Of a DNA stretch of 64,000 nucleotides, positions 9,405 to 17,879 are shown piece by piece. A program made the translations under genes and the position numbers. How positions within the stretch are numbered: position 1 is the first letter of the stretch; each line of letters opens with the position of its first letter. The DNA is from Marinagarivorans algicola (GTDB taxonomy: Bacteria > Pseudomonadota > Gammaproteobacteria > Pseudomonadales > Cellvibrionaceae). The DNA lies in assembly GCF_001292705.1 (NCBI RefSeq), contig NZ_LGAK01000007.1, forward strand, positions 62,001 through 126,000, given 5' to 3'. The notes beneath the pieces are model-generated. The model saw only the letters and a list, made by a program, of their open reading frames with translations, was not told where the DNA came from and made no database searches.

Positions 9405-11072
9405 TCAGAGCGTTTTTAGGTATTCGATAAGCGCCCACTTTTCGCCCTCTGTTAAGTGAGTGCCAAAAAGATGCCCGCTATTGCTATTGCCGTATAGTGT
9501 TGTATCAAAGTAGCTCGCATTTAGGTTTTGATGGTGTTGAAAGCCGACCTTGATTAAATCTAGCTCCTGATTGCCGACATAAAATGTTTGAGCTCTAAGC
9601 TCGGGAGGTTGAAGTAAATCCCATAGTGTAGGCACCGAGCCATTATGCAAATAAGGTGCGCTACTCCAAATCCCGTTGAGTGGGCGAGCGCGGTAGGCTT
9701 TGCGCGTCCAAGCCAGTGGCGCACTAAAATTGCTGGCATACTCGGTAGCTACTGCCGTAATAGCGCTCAGTGGTTTGTTCAGTATGACGCCAGCGGTTGC
9801 ATTCATGACTAGCTCTATAGGCGGGACTTGGGCGGCAATTGGCGGGCCAGCCACAATGCCCATCTTTTCGCCTTGCAATTGCCCACTATGCACCTGCCGC
9901 TCAACAAAATTTGTTGCCATGACAGGGTCTGTGCCAATGCGTGCTATATCAACGAGTACGCTTTTGATTTTGCGCTTGGGCGCCAGTGGGTCAATGATCG
10001 TGTGGCAATCTTGGCAGTGTGTGCGGTAGAGTGTTTTTCCTAAAAACGCTTTGCGTGCATCAATGGCACCGAGCAGCTCACTGGGCCACTTGGGCCGAGT
10101 GAGTTTGTAATATTGTTGTTGCAGGTAGCCTAGGTTTTTAACGTTGACGCTGTTGCGATAACCTATGATATTGTCAGGATCTATATCGACACTGCCGTAC
10201 ACCGCAAGCGCTGTTGGTATATTTTGGGCGAGTGGTCCGGGTTCTTGATTAGGGGCTGAGCCATTCCATTGGACAAGGTCGTGATGAGAGGCGTCCCATA
10301 AGGTAGGAATACTCACGGGTCCGTCTGGGCTGTGTGCATTGGCCGGCATATTGAGTGCTTCAGCGGCGATGGTGTTGAAGATGATGCCTAGCGCATCTAG
10401 GCGGCCGTGCCCATAAGGGGTGCTAGTTGCATTGAGTGTAAGGCGCCGCTCGAGTGACTGCTGATAGTGCTCGAGGGCGACTTTTAACGGTGTTTCATCG
10501 CTATGAAGGGCGTCGGCAAAACGTGCTAAGCGCGCAGGCTGATCGAGGGTGTGTGTAATGGCCGCAAGAATATCCTGCTCAAATTGGGCAAAATTGAGTT
10601 GCGCACTTCCCCCGTCAATGAGTATCTTTTGCCCCTTGTAGCTCACAAGTGCAGTATGGCAAGCTGCACAGGTTAAGCCTGCCCATTGTTCGTTTTTGTG
10701 ATCGGTAACGCTAAAGCCAATTGGAAGGGCGTAGGGGTTGTTAATGCTATGCTGCTGAGGAATAAAACCTAAAGTAGAGAGGTAGTCGGGGTCATTGATA
10801 AAATTTGGAAGTGTTGGATGCTCTAAGTGTAATAGCCACTGTAATGGCAAAATGTGTGAGCCAAAACTGGTGTGCGCTACTTGTTGGCGTATATCGGGTG
10901 TCCAATTTTGCGGTAGAGTGCGTATAGTGCTGGGTAGCCCATAATCTGGAAATAGGTGTTGTGAGGGCTTGTTGAGTGTGGCGGCCCATAAAATAGCAAG
11001 AGTCAGGACGATCAATAATGTGATAGCACCTTTTTTTACAGTACGTAGTATGCGAAATAAAGCGCGTAACAT
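9405..11072 (-). CDS. Membrane-anchored di-haem cytochrome c, MauG/RoxA-like peroxidase family
   Basis: Predicted periplasmic di-haem protein held by an N-terminal membrane helix (basic MLRALFRILRTVKKG followed by a hydrophobic stretch). Two covalent haem sites: CAACH at residues 135-139 in a WAGLTCAACHT context and CQDCH at 353-357 (LYRTHCQDCH). The C-terminal SAPYLHNGSVPTLWDLL is typical of the cytochrome c peroxidase/MauG superfamily. The WxGLTCxACH form resembles RoxA-related cytochromes, some of which are rubber dioxygenases; substrate here is unknown. Start: ATG at 11072 gives a clean signal anchor; an upstream ATG at 11111 adds 13 residues. Divergent from the Omp85-like gene. Confidence 0.82.
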   Translation of the reverse strand: MLRALFRILRTVKKGAITLLIVLTLAILWAATLNKPSQHLFPDYGLPSTIRTLPQNWTPDIRQQVAHTSFGSHILPLQWLLHLEHPTLPNFINDPDYLSTLGFIPQQHSINNPYALPIGFSVTDHKNEQWAGLTCAACHTALVSYKGQKILIDGGSAQLNFAQFEQDILAAITHTLDQPARLARFADALHSDETPLKVALEHYQQSLERRLTLNATSTPYGHGRLDALGIIFNTIAAEALNMPANAHSPDGPVSIPTLWDASHHDLVQWNGSAPNQEPGPLAQNIPTALAVYGSVDIDPDNIIGYRNSVNVKNLGYLQQQYYKLTRPKWPSELLGAIDARKAFLGKTLYRTHCQDCHTIIDPLAPKRKIKSVLVDIARIGTDPVMATNFVERQVHSGQLQGEKMGIVAGPPIAAQVPPIELVMNATAGVILNKPLSAITAVATEYASNFSAPLAWTRKAYRARPLNGIWSSAPYLHNGSVPTLWDLLQPPELRAQTFYVGNQELDLIKVGFQHHQNLNASYFDTTLYGNSNSGHLFGTHLTEGEKWALIEYLKTL

Positions 11073-11121
11073 CGCCGCCCCTAATAGATTATTTTTATCG
11101 AGTATATACAAAGTGTATAAC

Positions 11122-12927
11122 GTGTTTAGTCCGCTGCAAGCAAAATTGAGATTCTTACGCTATATGGCCGCTGTGGGCATGTTGAGTGGCTATATCGGTG
11201 TGGCGGTACCAGCTAAGGCTGATGACGCGGTGTTGGTGCCTGTTGATGAGCTGCAGCCAAAGCGCAATCCATTATTCAATAAGGATGACAGCGATGATGG
11301 TGCTTGCCAGTCGCTCGATTTGACTCGACAGGCATACCAGCGGCGTATATTTGGTGAGGCGCATGCTGATAATCGCTTTGCCGATTATCAAGGTATGACC
11401 ATTGCTTCAATTGAATTTACGCGCATCGATGTTTTTGACGTAGCAGACCCAAAAGAAGATAACCCGCTTTTTCGGCTGGTTAACTCTTTAAATATGCGCA
11501 CGCGCGAATCGGCCTTGCGGCCTCAATTGCTCTTTAGTGAAGGTGATGCGCTCGACCCTGCGGCGGTTGCCGAAACAGAGCGTAATTTACGCGAGCGTAA
11601 ATACTTGGCTGATGCTTTTATTATGCCGGTTGGGTATTGCCGTGGTGGTATTCGCTTGGTGGTGGTTGTCAAAGATGCATGGACCACCCAACCGATTTTG
11701 ACCGGTAGTCAAGCGGGTGGACAGAGTAAATCAAAAGTGGGGGTCGTCGAAGGCAATTTTTTAGGCACAGGCAGTGAAGTCTCTGCTGTTTTCACTAAAG
11801 ATGATCAACGTAATTCATTGGCGTATAAATTCAAAAAAAATTATCTTTGGGGTCAGCCGCTGGCTGTCAGTTTTGGTTTTAGTGATAATTCTGATGGTTA
11901 TGTGCGCAATGCTCAATTCGGTAAACCTTTTTATACCGATAGTACACTCACAGCTTTCGACGCCTCATTAGAGCAATTAGAGGCGCGTTTGACCGTCGAT
12001 CAAAATGATAACACTTTGGTGTCATATGATATTCGTAGCGAAAACAAAAGTGCCTATGTGGGTATTCAAAAATCATTATTATCAAAGAGTGTTACGCGCT
12101 TGTATGCGGGCATTAGTCAGGTAAAGCAGTCTTACAGCCGATATGTTGGCGAGCTTTCGCTGGCACCGGATCAGCCTACTGATTTGACATATCCTTGGCT
12201 GTCGCTAGAGCAAAAGTCTACGGATTATATTGTGGCTAAAAATATTAATTCTATCGGGCTTGTTGAAGATTTACGACTGGGCGCTTACTGGCGCTTGACG
12301 CTAGGCTATAGCCCAGCGCGCGATCAAGCGCCATCAGCGTATGTGATGAGCGCGTCTTACGATGAGCTGTTTCAATTTACAAATCAATATGTCGGCGTCG
12401 CTTTACAGTTTGATGGTGTACGTTATAGCGAGGAAACCCCAGTCTCTGAAAAGGATTATTACAGTGCGACGGCATATTTTAATTACCGTTATTTAATGGG
12501 AGACCAGCAGCGTATTTTTGGTGCCGTACAATATTTTCAAACGCGTGCTGCGGCGCTTCATCAGTCTGCTCGGGTGGGTGGGCTAAGCGCAGTGCGAGGA
12601 TACCCGGCCAACTATGTGCTAGGTGACAGGCTTTTAAGTGGCTCGCTCGAATACCGTTACCATAGCCATTTACATATTTTCAATATCATTCGCGTGGGGG
12701 CGGCTGCTTATGTCGATGTGGCTATGCTACAAAATACACACCATTTAGCTATTGCTAACGAAGGTTATGATGGTGAATTGTTAAGCGGTGTTGGTTTTGG
12801 TTTGCGTATTGCTTCTAGCAAAACACATGTGGGTAATGTTATACATATTGACATCGCCAAACCTATTGGCTACAAAGAAAACGCAGGTAGCTATCAGGTT
12901 ATATTAAGTGCCGAAAATACATTTTAA
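11122..12927 (+). CDS. Omp85/BamA-superfamily outer-membrane barrel protein
   Basis: Outer-membrane protein with a signal sequence ending near PAKADDA, a POTRA-like module (RNLRERKYLADAFIMPV followed by LVVVVKDAW) and a long C-terminal beta-barrel. The barrel contains VRGYPANY, the Omp85 loop-6 signature, and the protein ends in Phe. Only one clear POTRA is visible, fewer than BamA, so it is not BamA itself. A TamA-like or accessory Omp85 role is possible. The start is uncertain: the frame is open from 10969, inside the divergent cytochrome gene. GTG 11122, TTG 11146 and ATG 11164 all precede the signal peptide and none has a strong ribosome-binding site. Confidence 0.75.
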   Translation: MFSPLQAKLRFLRYMAAVGMLSGYIGVAVPAKADDAVLVPVDELQPKRNPLFNKDDSDDGACQSLDLTRQAYQRRIFGEAHADNRFADYQGMTIASIEFTRIDVFDVADPKEDNPLFRLVNSLNMRTRESALRPQLLFSEGDALDPAAVAETERNLRERKYLADAFIMPVGYCRGGIRLVVVVKDAWTTQPILTGSQAGGQSKSKVGVVEGNFLGTGSEVSAVFTKDDQRNSLAYKFKKNYLWGQPLAVSFGFSDNSDGYVRNAQFGKPFYTDSTLTAFDASLEQLEARLTVDQNDNTLVSYDIRSENKSAYVGIQKSLLSKSVTRLYAGISQVKQSYSRYVGELSLAPDQPTDLTYPWLSLEQKSTDYIVAKNINSIGLVEDLRLGAYWRLTLGYSPARDQAPSAYVMSASYDELFQFTNQYVGVALQFDGVRYSEETPVSEKDYYSATAYFNYRYLMGDQQRIFGAVQYFQTRAAALHQSARVGGLSAVRGYPANYVLGDRLLSGSLEYRYHSHLHIFNIIRVGAAAYVDVAMLQNTHHLAIANEGYDGELLSGVGFGLRIASSKTHVGNVIHIDIAKPIGYKENAGSYQVILSAENTF

Positions 12928-13051
12928 TGAATAGCCGTACTCGTGATGCGGCGGTGAGTTTGTTTTGTGTATTGGTAATGCATTAGGTATTATTCCGCAC
13001 TTTGAGGCGGCATTCATTGGGCTGTCGTTTTCATTGTTTCATGGAGAATTT

Positions 13052-13333
13052 ATGATTTACGTATTAATCGAACGTCGCATTGCTGACGGCATGGCAACAA
13101 CATACGATGAGGTTGCACGCAATATGTTACAGCAGACCTATGTGGTACCTGGGTTTATTTCTGGTGAGGCGTACGAGGATATGAATAATCATAACCATCG
13201 CTTTTTATTGTGTAAGTGGCGTACCTCACGTGACTGGGAGCGTTGGTTGCACAGTACGCAGCGGGCTGAGCTGATTAATTATTTTGCGCCGGTATTACAA
13301 GAGCCCGAAAAAATTACTTTGCTGGCTGTTTAA
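13052..13333 (+). CDS. Antibiotic biosynthesis monooxygenase (ABM)-type small protein
   Basis: A 93-residue ferredoxin-like protein with ABM-family pattern: IYVLIERRI at the N-terminus, PGFISGEAYED, then LLCKWRTSRDWERWLHS. ABM proteins include haem-degrading and quinol monooxygenases as well as enzymes of unknown role; no substrate can be named here. The ATG at 13052 has a good GGAGAA ribosome-binding site. The frame continues upstream to 12965 without a better start. Its stop codon overlaps the convergent hydrolase gene by 4 bp. Confidence 0.75.
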   Translation: MIYVLIERRIADGMATTYDEVARNMLQQTYVVPGFISGEAYEDMNNHNHRFLLCKWRTSRDWERWLHSTQRAELINYFAPVLQEPEKITLLAV

Positions 13334-14097
13334 TTTTTAAATGGCTTTGCTGCCCTTTTTTGGGTGCGTTGCGTTTGCAAGCATTGCTCAATAAATGTAT
13401 TGGTCGCCATCGCGGCATCGTCGATGGCGTTTTGGTGGGTTATTTGCGAGCGAGCGAGAGGCTTGAGGTCGTGGTTGGCGGTGTTTATCCAGTGTAGCTG
13501 AATGTCCGATGTCAATGCGTAGCTAATGACTTCTTCTTGATTGCCTAGGGCGTCTCGCGTGCCTTGAATAATGAGCGTCGGTTGCATGGGGTCGCTGAGG
13601 TGTTGAGTGCGTAGCTTCAGGGGTTGTTTTTGTGGGTGGAAAGGATAGCCCAAACAAATTACGCCTTCCCATGCCGGTTTGTCTTTTGACGCACTTTTAT
13701 TCCCAGCATTTAATAATGTTGCCACTCGGCCACCCATAGATTTGCCACCTATAAAAAAAGGTATTGGGTCGCCTCTCTGAGCCTGTTGCCTGTGTATGAG
13801 CGCCCGCCATTGATCGACCAGCACCAATATGTTGGGTGGCGGCCTTTTGCTGCCACCGGTTCTACGTTGTGCCATGTAGTCAAACTCAAAGCGCAAAACA
13901 CAGATATCGTAGCGGCTGAGCGTTAAGCTATAACGTGTCATAAACTCGCTGTCCATAGGTGCCCCAGCGCCATGCGCAAGCATGAGTGTCGCTTTAGGTG
14001 TGCGAGGTCGCGAGATAATAACAGGAGTATCACCTATTGTGCTATGTTGCACCTGCTGTGGTGATTGAGTTGTTGACGATTGTTGTTTAAGTGTCAC
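13330..14097 (-). CDS. Alpha/beta hydrolase, KANL3/Tex30-like
   Basis: Cytoplasmic serine hydrolase-fold protein of 255 residues. It shows an oxyanion region MLAHGAGAPMDSEF, nucleophile elbow GKSMGGR, an acid in IQGTRDALG and a terminal His in NTANHDLKP, consistent with a complete Ser-Asp-His triad. Dienelactone hydrolase-like; substrate unknown. It starts with GTG and overlaps the upstream YheU-family gene by 11 bp, so the two are translationally coupled. In E. coli a different hydrolase (YheT) also sits beside yheU, which makes this pairing notable. Confidence 0.8.
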   Translation of the reverse strand: MTLKQQSSTTQSPQQVQHSTIGDTPVIISRPRTPKATLMLAHGAGAPMDSEFMTRYSLTLSRYDICVLRFEFDYMAQRRTGGSKRPPPNILVLVDQWRALIHRQQAQRGDPIPFFIGGKSMGGRVATLLNAGNKSASKDKPAWEGVICLGYPFHPQKQPLKLRTQHLSDPMQPTLIIQGTRDALGNQEEVISYALTSDIQLHWINTANHDLKPLARSQITHQNAIDDAAMATNTFIEQCLQTQRTQKRAAKPFKN

Positions 14098-14353
14098 AGT
14101 GAAGCGTTCTGTTGATACGGTCTTGGGTGTGCTGTGCTTCTTTATATTGGCGCTTTGTCATTAGTGTAATTGATTGAAGCTGATCATCAAAAACAATTAA
14201 GATATCGCCATTGAGCACTTGAGGTTTTAGTTTTTCAACTTTAGCGGCTAAGTTATACTCAATTTCACCGTAATCAGTACCTTCTCGGTTGATAAACTCC
14301 TCTAATATGTTGTTCAGTGTATCGGCTTGTATTTTTTCAGGGGGGATAATCAT
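14087..14353 (-). CDS. yheU: YheU family (UPF0270) small protein
   Basis: An 88-residue protein matching YheU: MIIPPEKIQADTLNNI, then EEFINREGTDYGE and KVEKLKPQV. The family has no established function. It is the first gene of a two-gene minus-strand operon with the hydrolase downstream, and is divergent from the ACT-domain gene 64 bp away. The C-terminus is about ten residues longer than in E. coli YheU. Confidence 0.82.
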   Translation of the reverse strand: MIIPPEKIQADTLNNILEEFINREGTDYGEIEYNLAAKVEKLKPQVLNGDILIVFDDQLQSITLMTKRQYKEAQHTQDRINRTLHCDT

Positions 14354-14417
14354 AAGTTATCTTTAAAGGCACAATGTGAGTAAATAACTATAGTAATACC
14401 AAAAAGAGGATTTGGAT

Positions 14418-14945
14418 ATGCAATTAATTTTAAGTGTATTGAGCGATGATAGACCTGGTGTGGTGAGAGCGCTAGCAAGTGTTGTAGCCGAAGAGCAGGG
14501 CAATTGGCTTGATTGTCAGTTAACACGCTTAGCTGGTAAGTTTGCCGGCGTTGTTTGCATTGATATTCCTGCGGCGCGCAAAGCTTCACTGGAAACAGCA
14601 CTGGAGCGCTTGGGTAAGGTGGGTCTTAGAGTGCTGGTGGATGAAGTCGGTCAAGATATTGGGCATGAGGTTCGCTATGCAATGTTTAATGCTGCAGCCC
14701 CTGACCGACAGGGCTTGGTATTAGAAATGTCGCAAGCACTGTCTGAGCGGGGTATTAGCGTGGTCAATTTGCAAACAGAATGCTCGAGTATGCCCTACAG
14801 TGGCGATCCATTATTTTCAGCACGAGGTCAACTGGCAATCCCCGAGAGTTTATCTTTGGCCGCCGTTGAGGCATTGCTGGCGACCGTGGCAGACGAATTA
14901 GCAATAGATTTTTCACTGAACGATATGGGCAGCGCTGAGGTGTAA
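14418..14945 (+). CDS. Tandem ACT-domain protein, GcvR-like
   Basis: A 175-residue protein of two ACT domains (LILSVLSDDRPGVVRALASVV and MFNAAAPDRQGLVLEMSQAL). It resembles GcvR, the accessory repressor of the glycine cleavage system, which binds the regulator GcvA and senses glycine. No gcv genes are in the window, so the target is inferred from family only. The ATG at 14418 lies 7 bases after GAGGA, better placed than the in-frame TTG at 14412. Confidence 0.75.
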   Translation: MQLILSVLSDDRPGVVRALASVVAEEQGNWLDCQLTRLAGKFAGVVCIDIPAARKASLETALERLGKVGLRVLVDEVGQDIGHEVRYAMFNAAAPDRQGLVLEMSQALSERGISVVNLQTECSSMPYSGDPLFSARGQLAIPESLSLAAVEALLATVADELAIDFSLNDMGSAEV

Positions 14946-15046
14946 GACGTTAGTGGTGTGGATACCGATAAAATATAGTTAGGCTTTTAGCCTCTGACTT
15001 TAGGTGTTTAGTCTGTCATTTTTGGTCTAACGTCTAATTTATGTTG

Positions 15047-15469
15047 CTAATAAATACTTGTGGCTGGGTCGTCTGACACCGTGCCTTCACGGCTTGTGTC
15101 GCGTGGCATGGCGCTATCTTTGTTATCGGCGGCATCTGCAGGGGTAGGTTTTACATTGCCTTCGTGTCTTATATACTTGCCGTCTTCAAAGAATACGGTA
15201 AATTGCTTCTCGGTGGTTTTGCCTTTCCCGCTGCGGCGGCTATACACGTAATCCCAGCGGTCTGGATTGAAGGTATCAATAAGTATTGGTGAGCCTAACA
15301 CAAATTGCACTTGGCGCTTTGTCATACCGAGCTCTAATTTGTTGATGTCTTCTTGATCAATAATGTTGCCTTGCTGAACGCTAATGCGATAGACCCATGG
15401 AAACTCTAATGAGGAGCAGGCGCTAAGGGTGAGCGTAAGAAGTGCGGTAGATAAGATGCGCAGAAGCAT
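15047..15469 (-). CDS. bamE: BamE (SmpA/OmlA) outer-membrane assembly lipoprotein
   Basis: Small lipoprotein of the BAM complex that inserts barrel proteins in the outer membrane. It has a signal peptide with lipobox LSAC, then the BamE core: QQGNIIDQEDINKLELGM, VQFVLGSPILID and WDYVYS. The ATG at 15469, with GAG 7 bases upstream, is preferred over the in-frame TTG at 15481. It is divergent from fur, the same bamE/fur arrangement found in pseudomonads, which supports both assignments. The C-terminal 35 residues after the domain are low complexity. Confidence 0.93.
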   Translation of the reverse strand: MLLRILSTALLTLTLSACSSLEFPWVYRISVQQGNIIDQEDINKLELGMTKRQVQFVLGSPILIDTFNPDRWDYVYSRRSGKGKTTEKQFTVFFEDGKYIRHEGNVKPTPADAADNKDSAMPRDTSREGTVSDDPATSIY

Positions 15470-15682
15470 GTCGTGTCTCAATCATAAAAAGTGGGTGGAT
15501 GATACCCGATATTGAGAGGCATTCAAGCCTACAAGTTCCTGTGAGGATAATAAAAATGTTTTTAAGGGGTGGAGACTTCTGAGTGCTACCGTTAGAATCC
15601 CTGCAGTAAATCAGTAGCACCTATGCCTTTTAGCTTTGAGGTTTTTGAGTGCATTTTAAGTGAATGAATTTAAGAGGTGTAT

Positions 15683-16093
15683 ATGCCGTCTGAAAATCAA
15701 GAATTGCGCAAAGTCGGTTTGAAGGTGACATTGCCTCGTGTAAAAATCTTACAAATGTTAGATCAAGCGCAAGAGCGCCATATGAGTGCCGAAGATGTTT
15801 ATAAGGCGCTACTTGAGGCTGGGGAGGAAGTAGGCCTTGCGACGGTGTACCGAGTATTAACGCAGTTTGAGCAAGCAGGTCTGGTCGAGCGCCATAATTT
15901 TGATGGCGGGCACTCTGTTTTTGAGCTCGATAGTGGTGAGCATCATGATCATATGGTCTGTACTGATACCGGTCAGGTGGTTGAGTTTCACAATGATGAA
16001 ATTGAGAAACTTCAAAAGAAGGTCGCCGAGGAATTAGGTTTTGAGTTAACCGGTCATAATTTAGTACTTTATGGCAAGCCAAAAACTCAGTAA
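15683..16093 (+). CDS. fur: Ferric uptake regulator Fur
   Basis: Iron-responsive repressor, 136 residues. Winged-helix part: GLKVTLPRVKIL, AEDVYKALLEAGEEVGLATVYRVL. Metal/dimer part: HHDHMVCTDTG with a single Cys where E. coli Fur has CxxC. P. aeruginosa Fur likewise lacks that pair, so this is a lineage feature and not a defect. ATG at 15683 is 5 bases after AAGAGG; the upstream GTG at 15677 overlaps that site. No Fur box was recognised in the bamE-fur intergenic region. Confidence 0.94.
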   Translation: MPSENQELRKVGLKVTLPRVKILQMLDQAQERHMSAEDVYKALLEAGEEVGLATVYRVLTQFEQAGLVERHNFDGGHSVFELDSGEHHDHMVCTDTGQVVEFHNDEIEKLQKKVAEELGFELTGHNLVLYGKPKTQ

Positions 16094-16160
16094 AAAATAG
16101 CAGTTATTTTTATGGCTAATAGCTGAGTGCTGATAAGGGTGTAAGGCCTAAATCCTATAA

Positions 16161-16191
16161 AACCGATACAGTTTGCTGTATCGGTTTTTTT
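16161..16191 (+). terminator. Rho-independent terminator of fur
   Basis: A 10-bp perfect stem (AACCGATACA, loop GTTTGC, TGTATCGGTT) is followed by TTTTT. It lies 67 bp after the fur stop. Confidence 0.88.
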
Positions 16192-16307
16192 GTAGGCTAA
16201 TGAATACCGCTATTGCTGGGTTGTCATACCCCTAGCCGTGAGCGCCCTAGGTAATGGTTCATGATTACCTGATTTCGGTACCCCTGAATAGTTAATCGAT
16301 GATCATA

Positions 16308-17774
16308 TTAGAGGATATTTAGTTCTTCCCAAATGTCATCGATATGTGTTTTAACGTCTTGGCTCATGGTAATAGGTTCGCCCCATTCACGATTTGTTTC
16401 ACCTGGCCATTTGTTTGTGGCATCCATTCCCATTTTGGAACCTAAGCCTGCTGTGGGTGATGCAAAATCTAAGTAATCGATAGGGGTGTTTTCGATAAGT
16501 GTGGTGTCTCTGGCTGGATCCATACGTGTTGTAATGGCCCAGATGACGTCTTGCCAGTTGCGCGCATCAATATCATCGTCTGTGACGACTACAAATTTGG
16601 TGTACATAAACTGCCGTAAAAAAGACCATACGCCCAGCATGACGCGTTTGGCGTGGCCGGGATATTGTTTTTTGATGGTCACAATTGCCATGCGGTAGGA
16701 GCAGCCTTCGGGCGGTAGGTAGAAGTCAGTAATTTCAGGGAATTGCTTCTTGAGGATGGGGACAAAAACATCATTTAAAGCAACACCTAAAATAGCGGGC
16801 TCATCAGGTGGTCGGCCGGTATAAGTGCTGTGATAAATAGGTGCTTTGCGTTGCGTGAGTGTGGTCACTGTAAAAACAGGGAATTTTTCTACCTCATTAT
16901 AGTAGCCAGTATGATCGCCAAAAGGACCTTCTTCTGCCAGTTCGTTAGGGGCGATATGACCTTCCAGAATAAACTCTGCACCAGCAGGAATGTGTAAATT
17001 GTTGCTAAGGCTTTTGGCAATTTGTGTTTTGGCGCCACGCAGCAAGCCGGCAAAGGCATACTCGCTGAGTGTATCGGGTACTGGAGTAACGGCGCCTAGT
17101 ATAGTGGCAGGGTCGGCACCGAGTGCTACGCTGACAGGGAAGTTCTCACCGGGATGTTTTTGTTGCCACTCTCTAAAGTCAAGAGCGCCACCGCGATGGC
17201 TTAACCAGCGCATGATAAGCTTGTTTTTGCCGATGAGTTGCATTCTGTAGATGCCAAGGTTTTGCCTGTCCTTATCGGGTCCACGAGTAATGACGAGCGG
17301 CCAAGTAATTAAAGGTCCTGCATCGCCTGGCCAGCAAGTCTGAATAGGCAGCTGCGTGAGATCCACTGCATCGTCTTTAAATACTTGCGCTTGGCAAGGG
17401 GGATTGCTGATGATCTTTGGCCCCATGTTCAGGGCTTGTTTAAAAAGTGGCAGCTTCTGCCAAGCCTCTTTGAGTCCTTTTGGGGGTTCGGGTTCTTTTA
17501 AGAAGGCGAGTAATTCACCGATATCTTTGAGGGCGGCGACATCATCTTTGCCCATACCAAGCGCAACTCGCTCGGGGGTGCCAAATAAATTGCCCAGTAC
17601 GGGTGTTGTGAAGCCAATAGGGTTTTCAAACAGCAGGGCAGGACCGCCTGCGCGTAATGTTCTGTCGCAAATTTCTGTCATTTCTAAATTGGGGTCAATA
17701 GGGCGAGTAATGCGCTTGAGCAATTTCTTGTGCTCAAGTAGTGCAATAAATTCACGGAGGTCATGGCAAGTCAT
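16308..17774 (-). CDS. ubiD: UbiD, 4-hydroxy-3-polyprenylbenzoate decarboxylase
   Basis: Prenylated-FMN decarboxylase of ubiquinone biosynthesis. Typical stretches are [14 protein letters not shown] at the N-terminus, [22 protein letters not shown]-like [29 protein letters not shown] and [13 protein letters not shown]. About 488 residues, the family length. The ATG at 17774 matches other UbiD N-termini. An upstream in-frame ATG at 17822 falls inside the rho-side terminator and is unlikely. The partner ubiX (prenyl-FMN synthase) is not in the window. The ppk-trxA-rho-ubiD order resembles P. aeruginosa. Confidence 0.94.
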   Translation of the reverse strand: MTCHDLREFIALLEHKKLLKRITRPIDPNLEMTEICDRTLRAGGPALLFENPIGFTTPVLGNLFGTPERVALGMGKDDVAALKDIGELLAFLKEPEPPKGLKEAWQKLPLFKQALNMGPKIISNPPCQAQVFKDDAVDLTQLPIQTCWPGDAGPLITWPLVITRGPDKDRQNLGIYRMQLIGKNKLIMRWLSHRGGALDFREWQQKHPGENFPVSVALGADPATILGAVTPVPDTLSEYAFAGLLRGAKTQIAKSLSNNLHIPAGAEFILEGHIAPNELAEEGPFGDHTGYYNEVEKFPVFTVTTLTQRKAPIYHSTYTGRPPDEPAILGVALNDVFVPILKKQFPEITDFYLPPEGCSYRMAIVTIKKQYPGHAKRVMLGVWSFLRQFMYTKFVVVTDDDIDARNWQDVIWAITTRMDPARDTTLIENTPIDYLDFASPTAGLGSKMGMDATNKWPGETNREWGEPITMSQDVKTHIDDIWEELNIL

Positions 17775-17820
17775 AATATTTTTTTCATAGTCAATGGTGT
17801 GATGATAAATATAAGACAAC

Positions 17821-17854
17821 AAAAAAGGGAGGCCAATAGGAACCTCCCTTTTTT
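17821..17854 (-). terminator. Bidirectional Rho-independent terminator downstream of rho
   Basis: A 12-bp perfect stem (AAAAAAGGGAGG/CCTCCCTTTTTT) with a 10-base loop. The A and U tracts make it able to act on either strand; here it follows rho on the minus strand and separates it from ubiD. Confidence 0.88.
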
Positions 17855-17879
17855 GTTATTCATAAAGCGATACGAGGCT

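Noticed and set aside
10969-11121. Longer N-terminus for the Omp85-like protein
   Set aside because: It would overlap the divergent cytochrome gene by over 100 bp and put 60 residues before a normal signal peptide.
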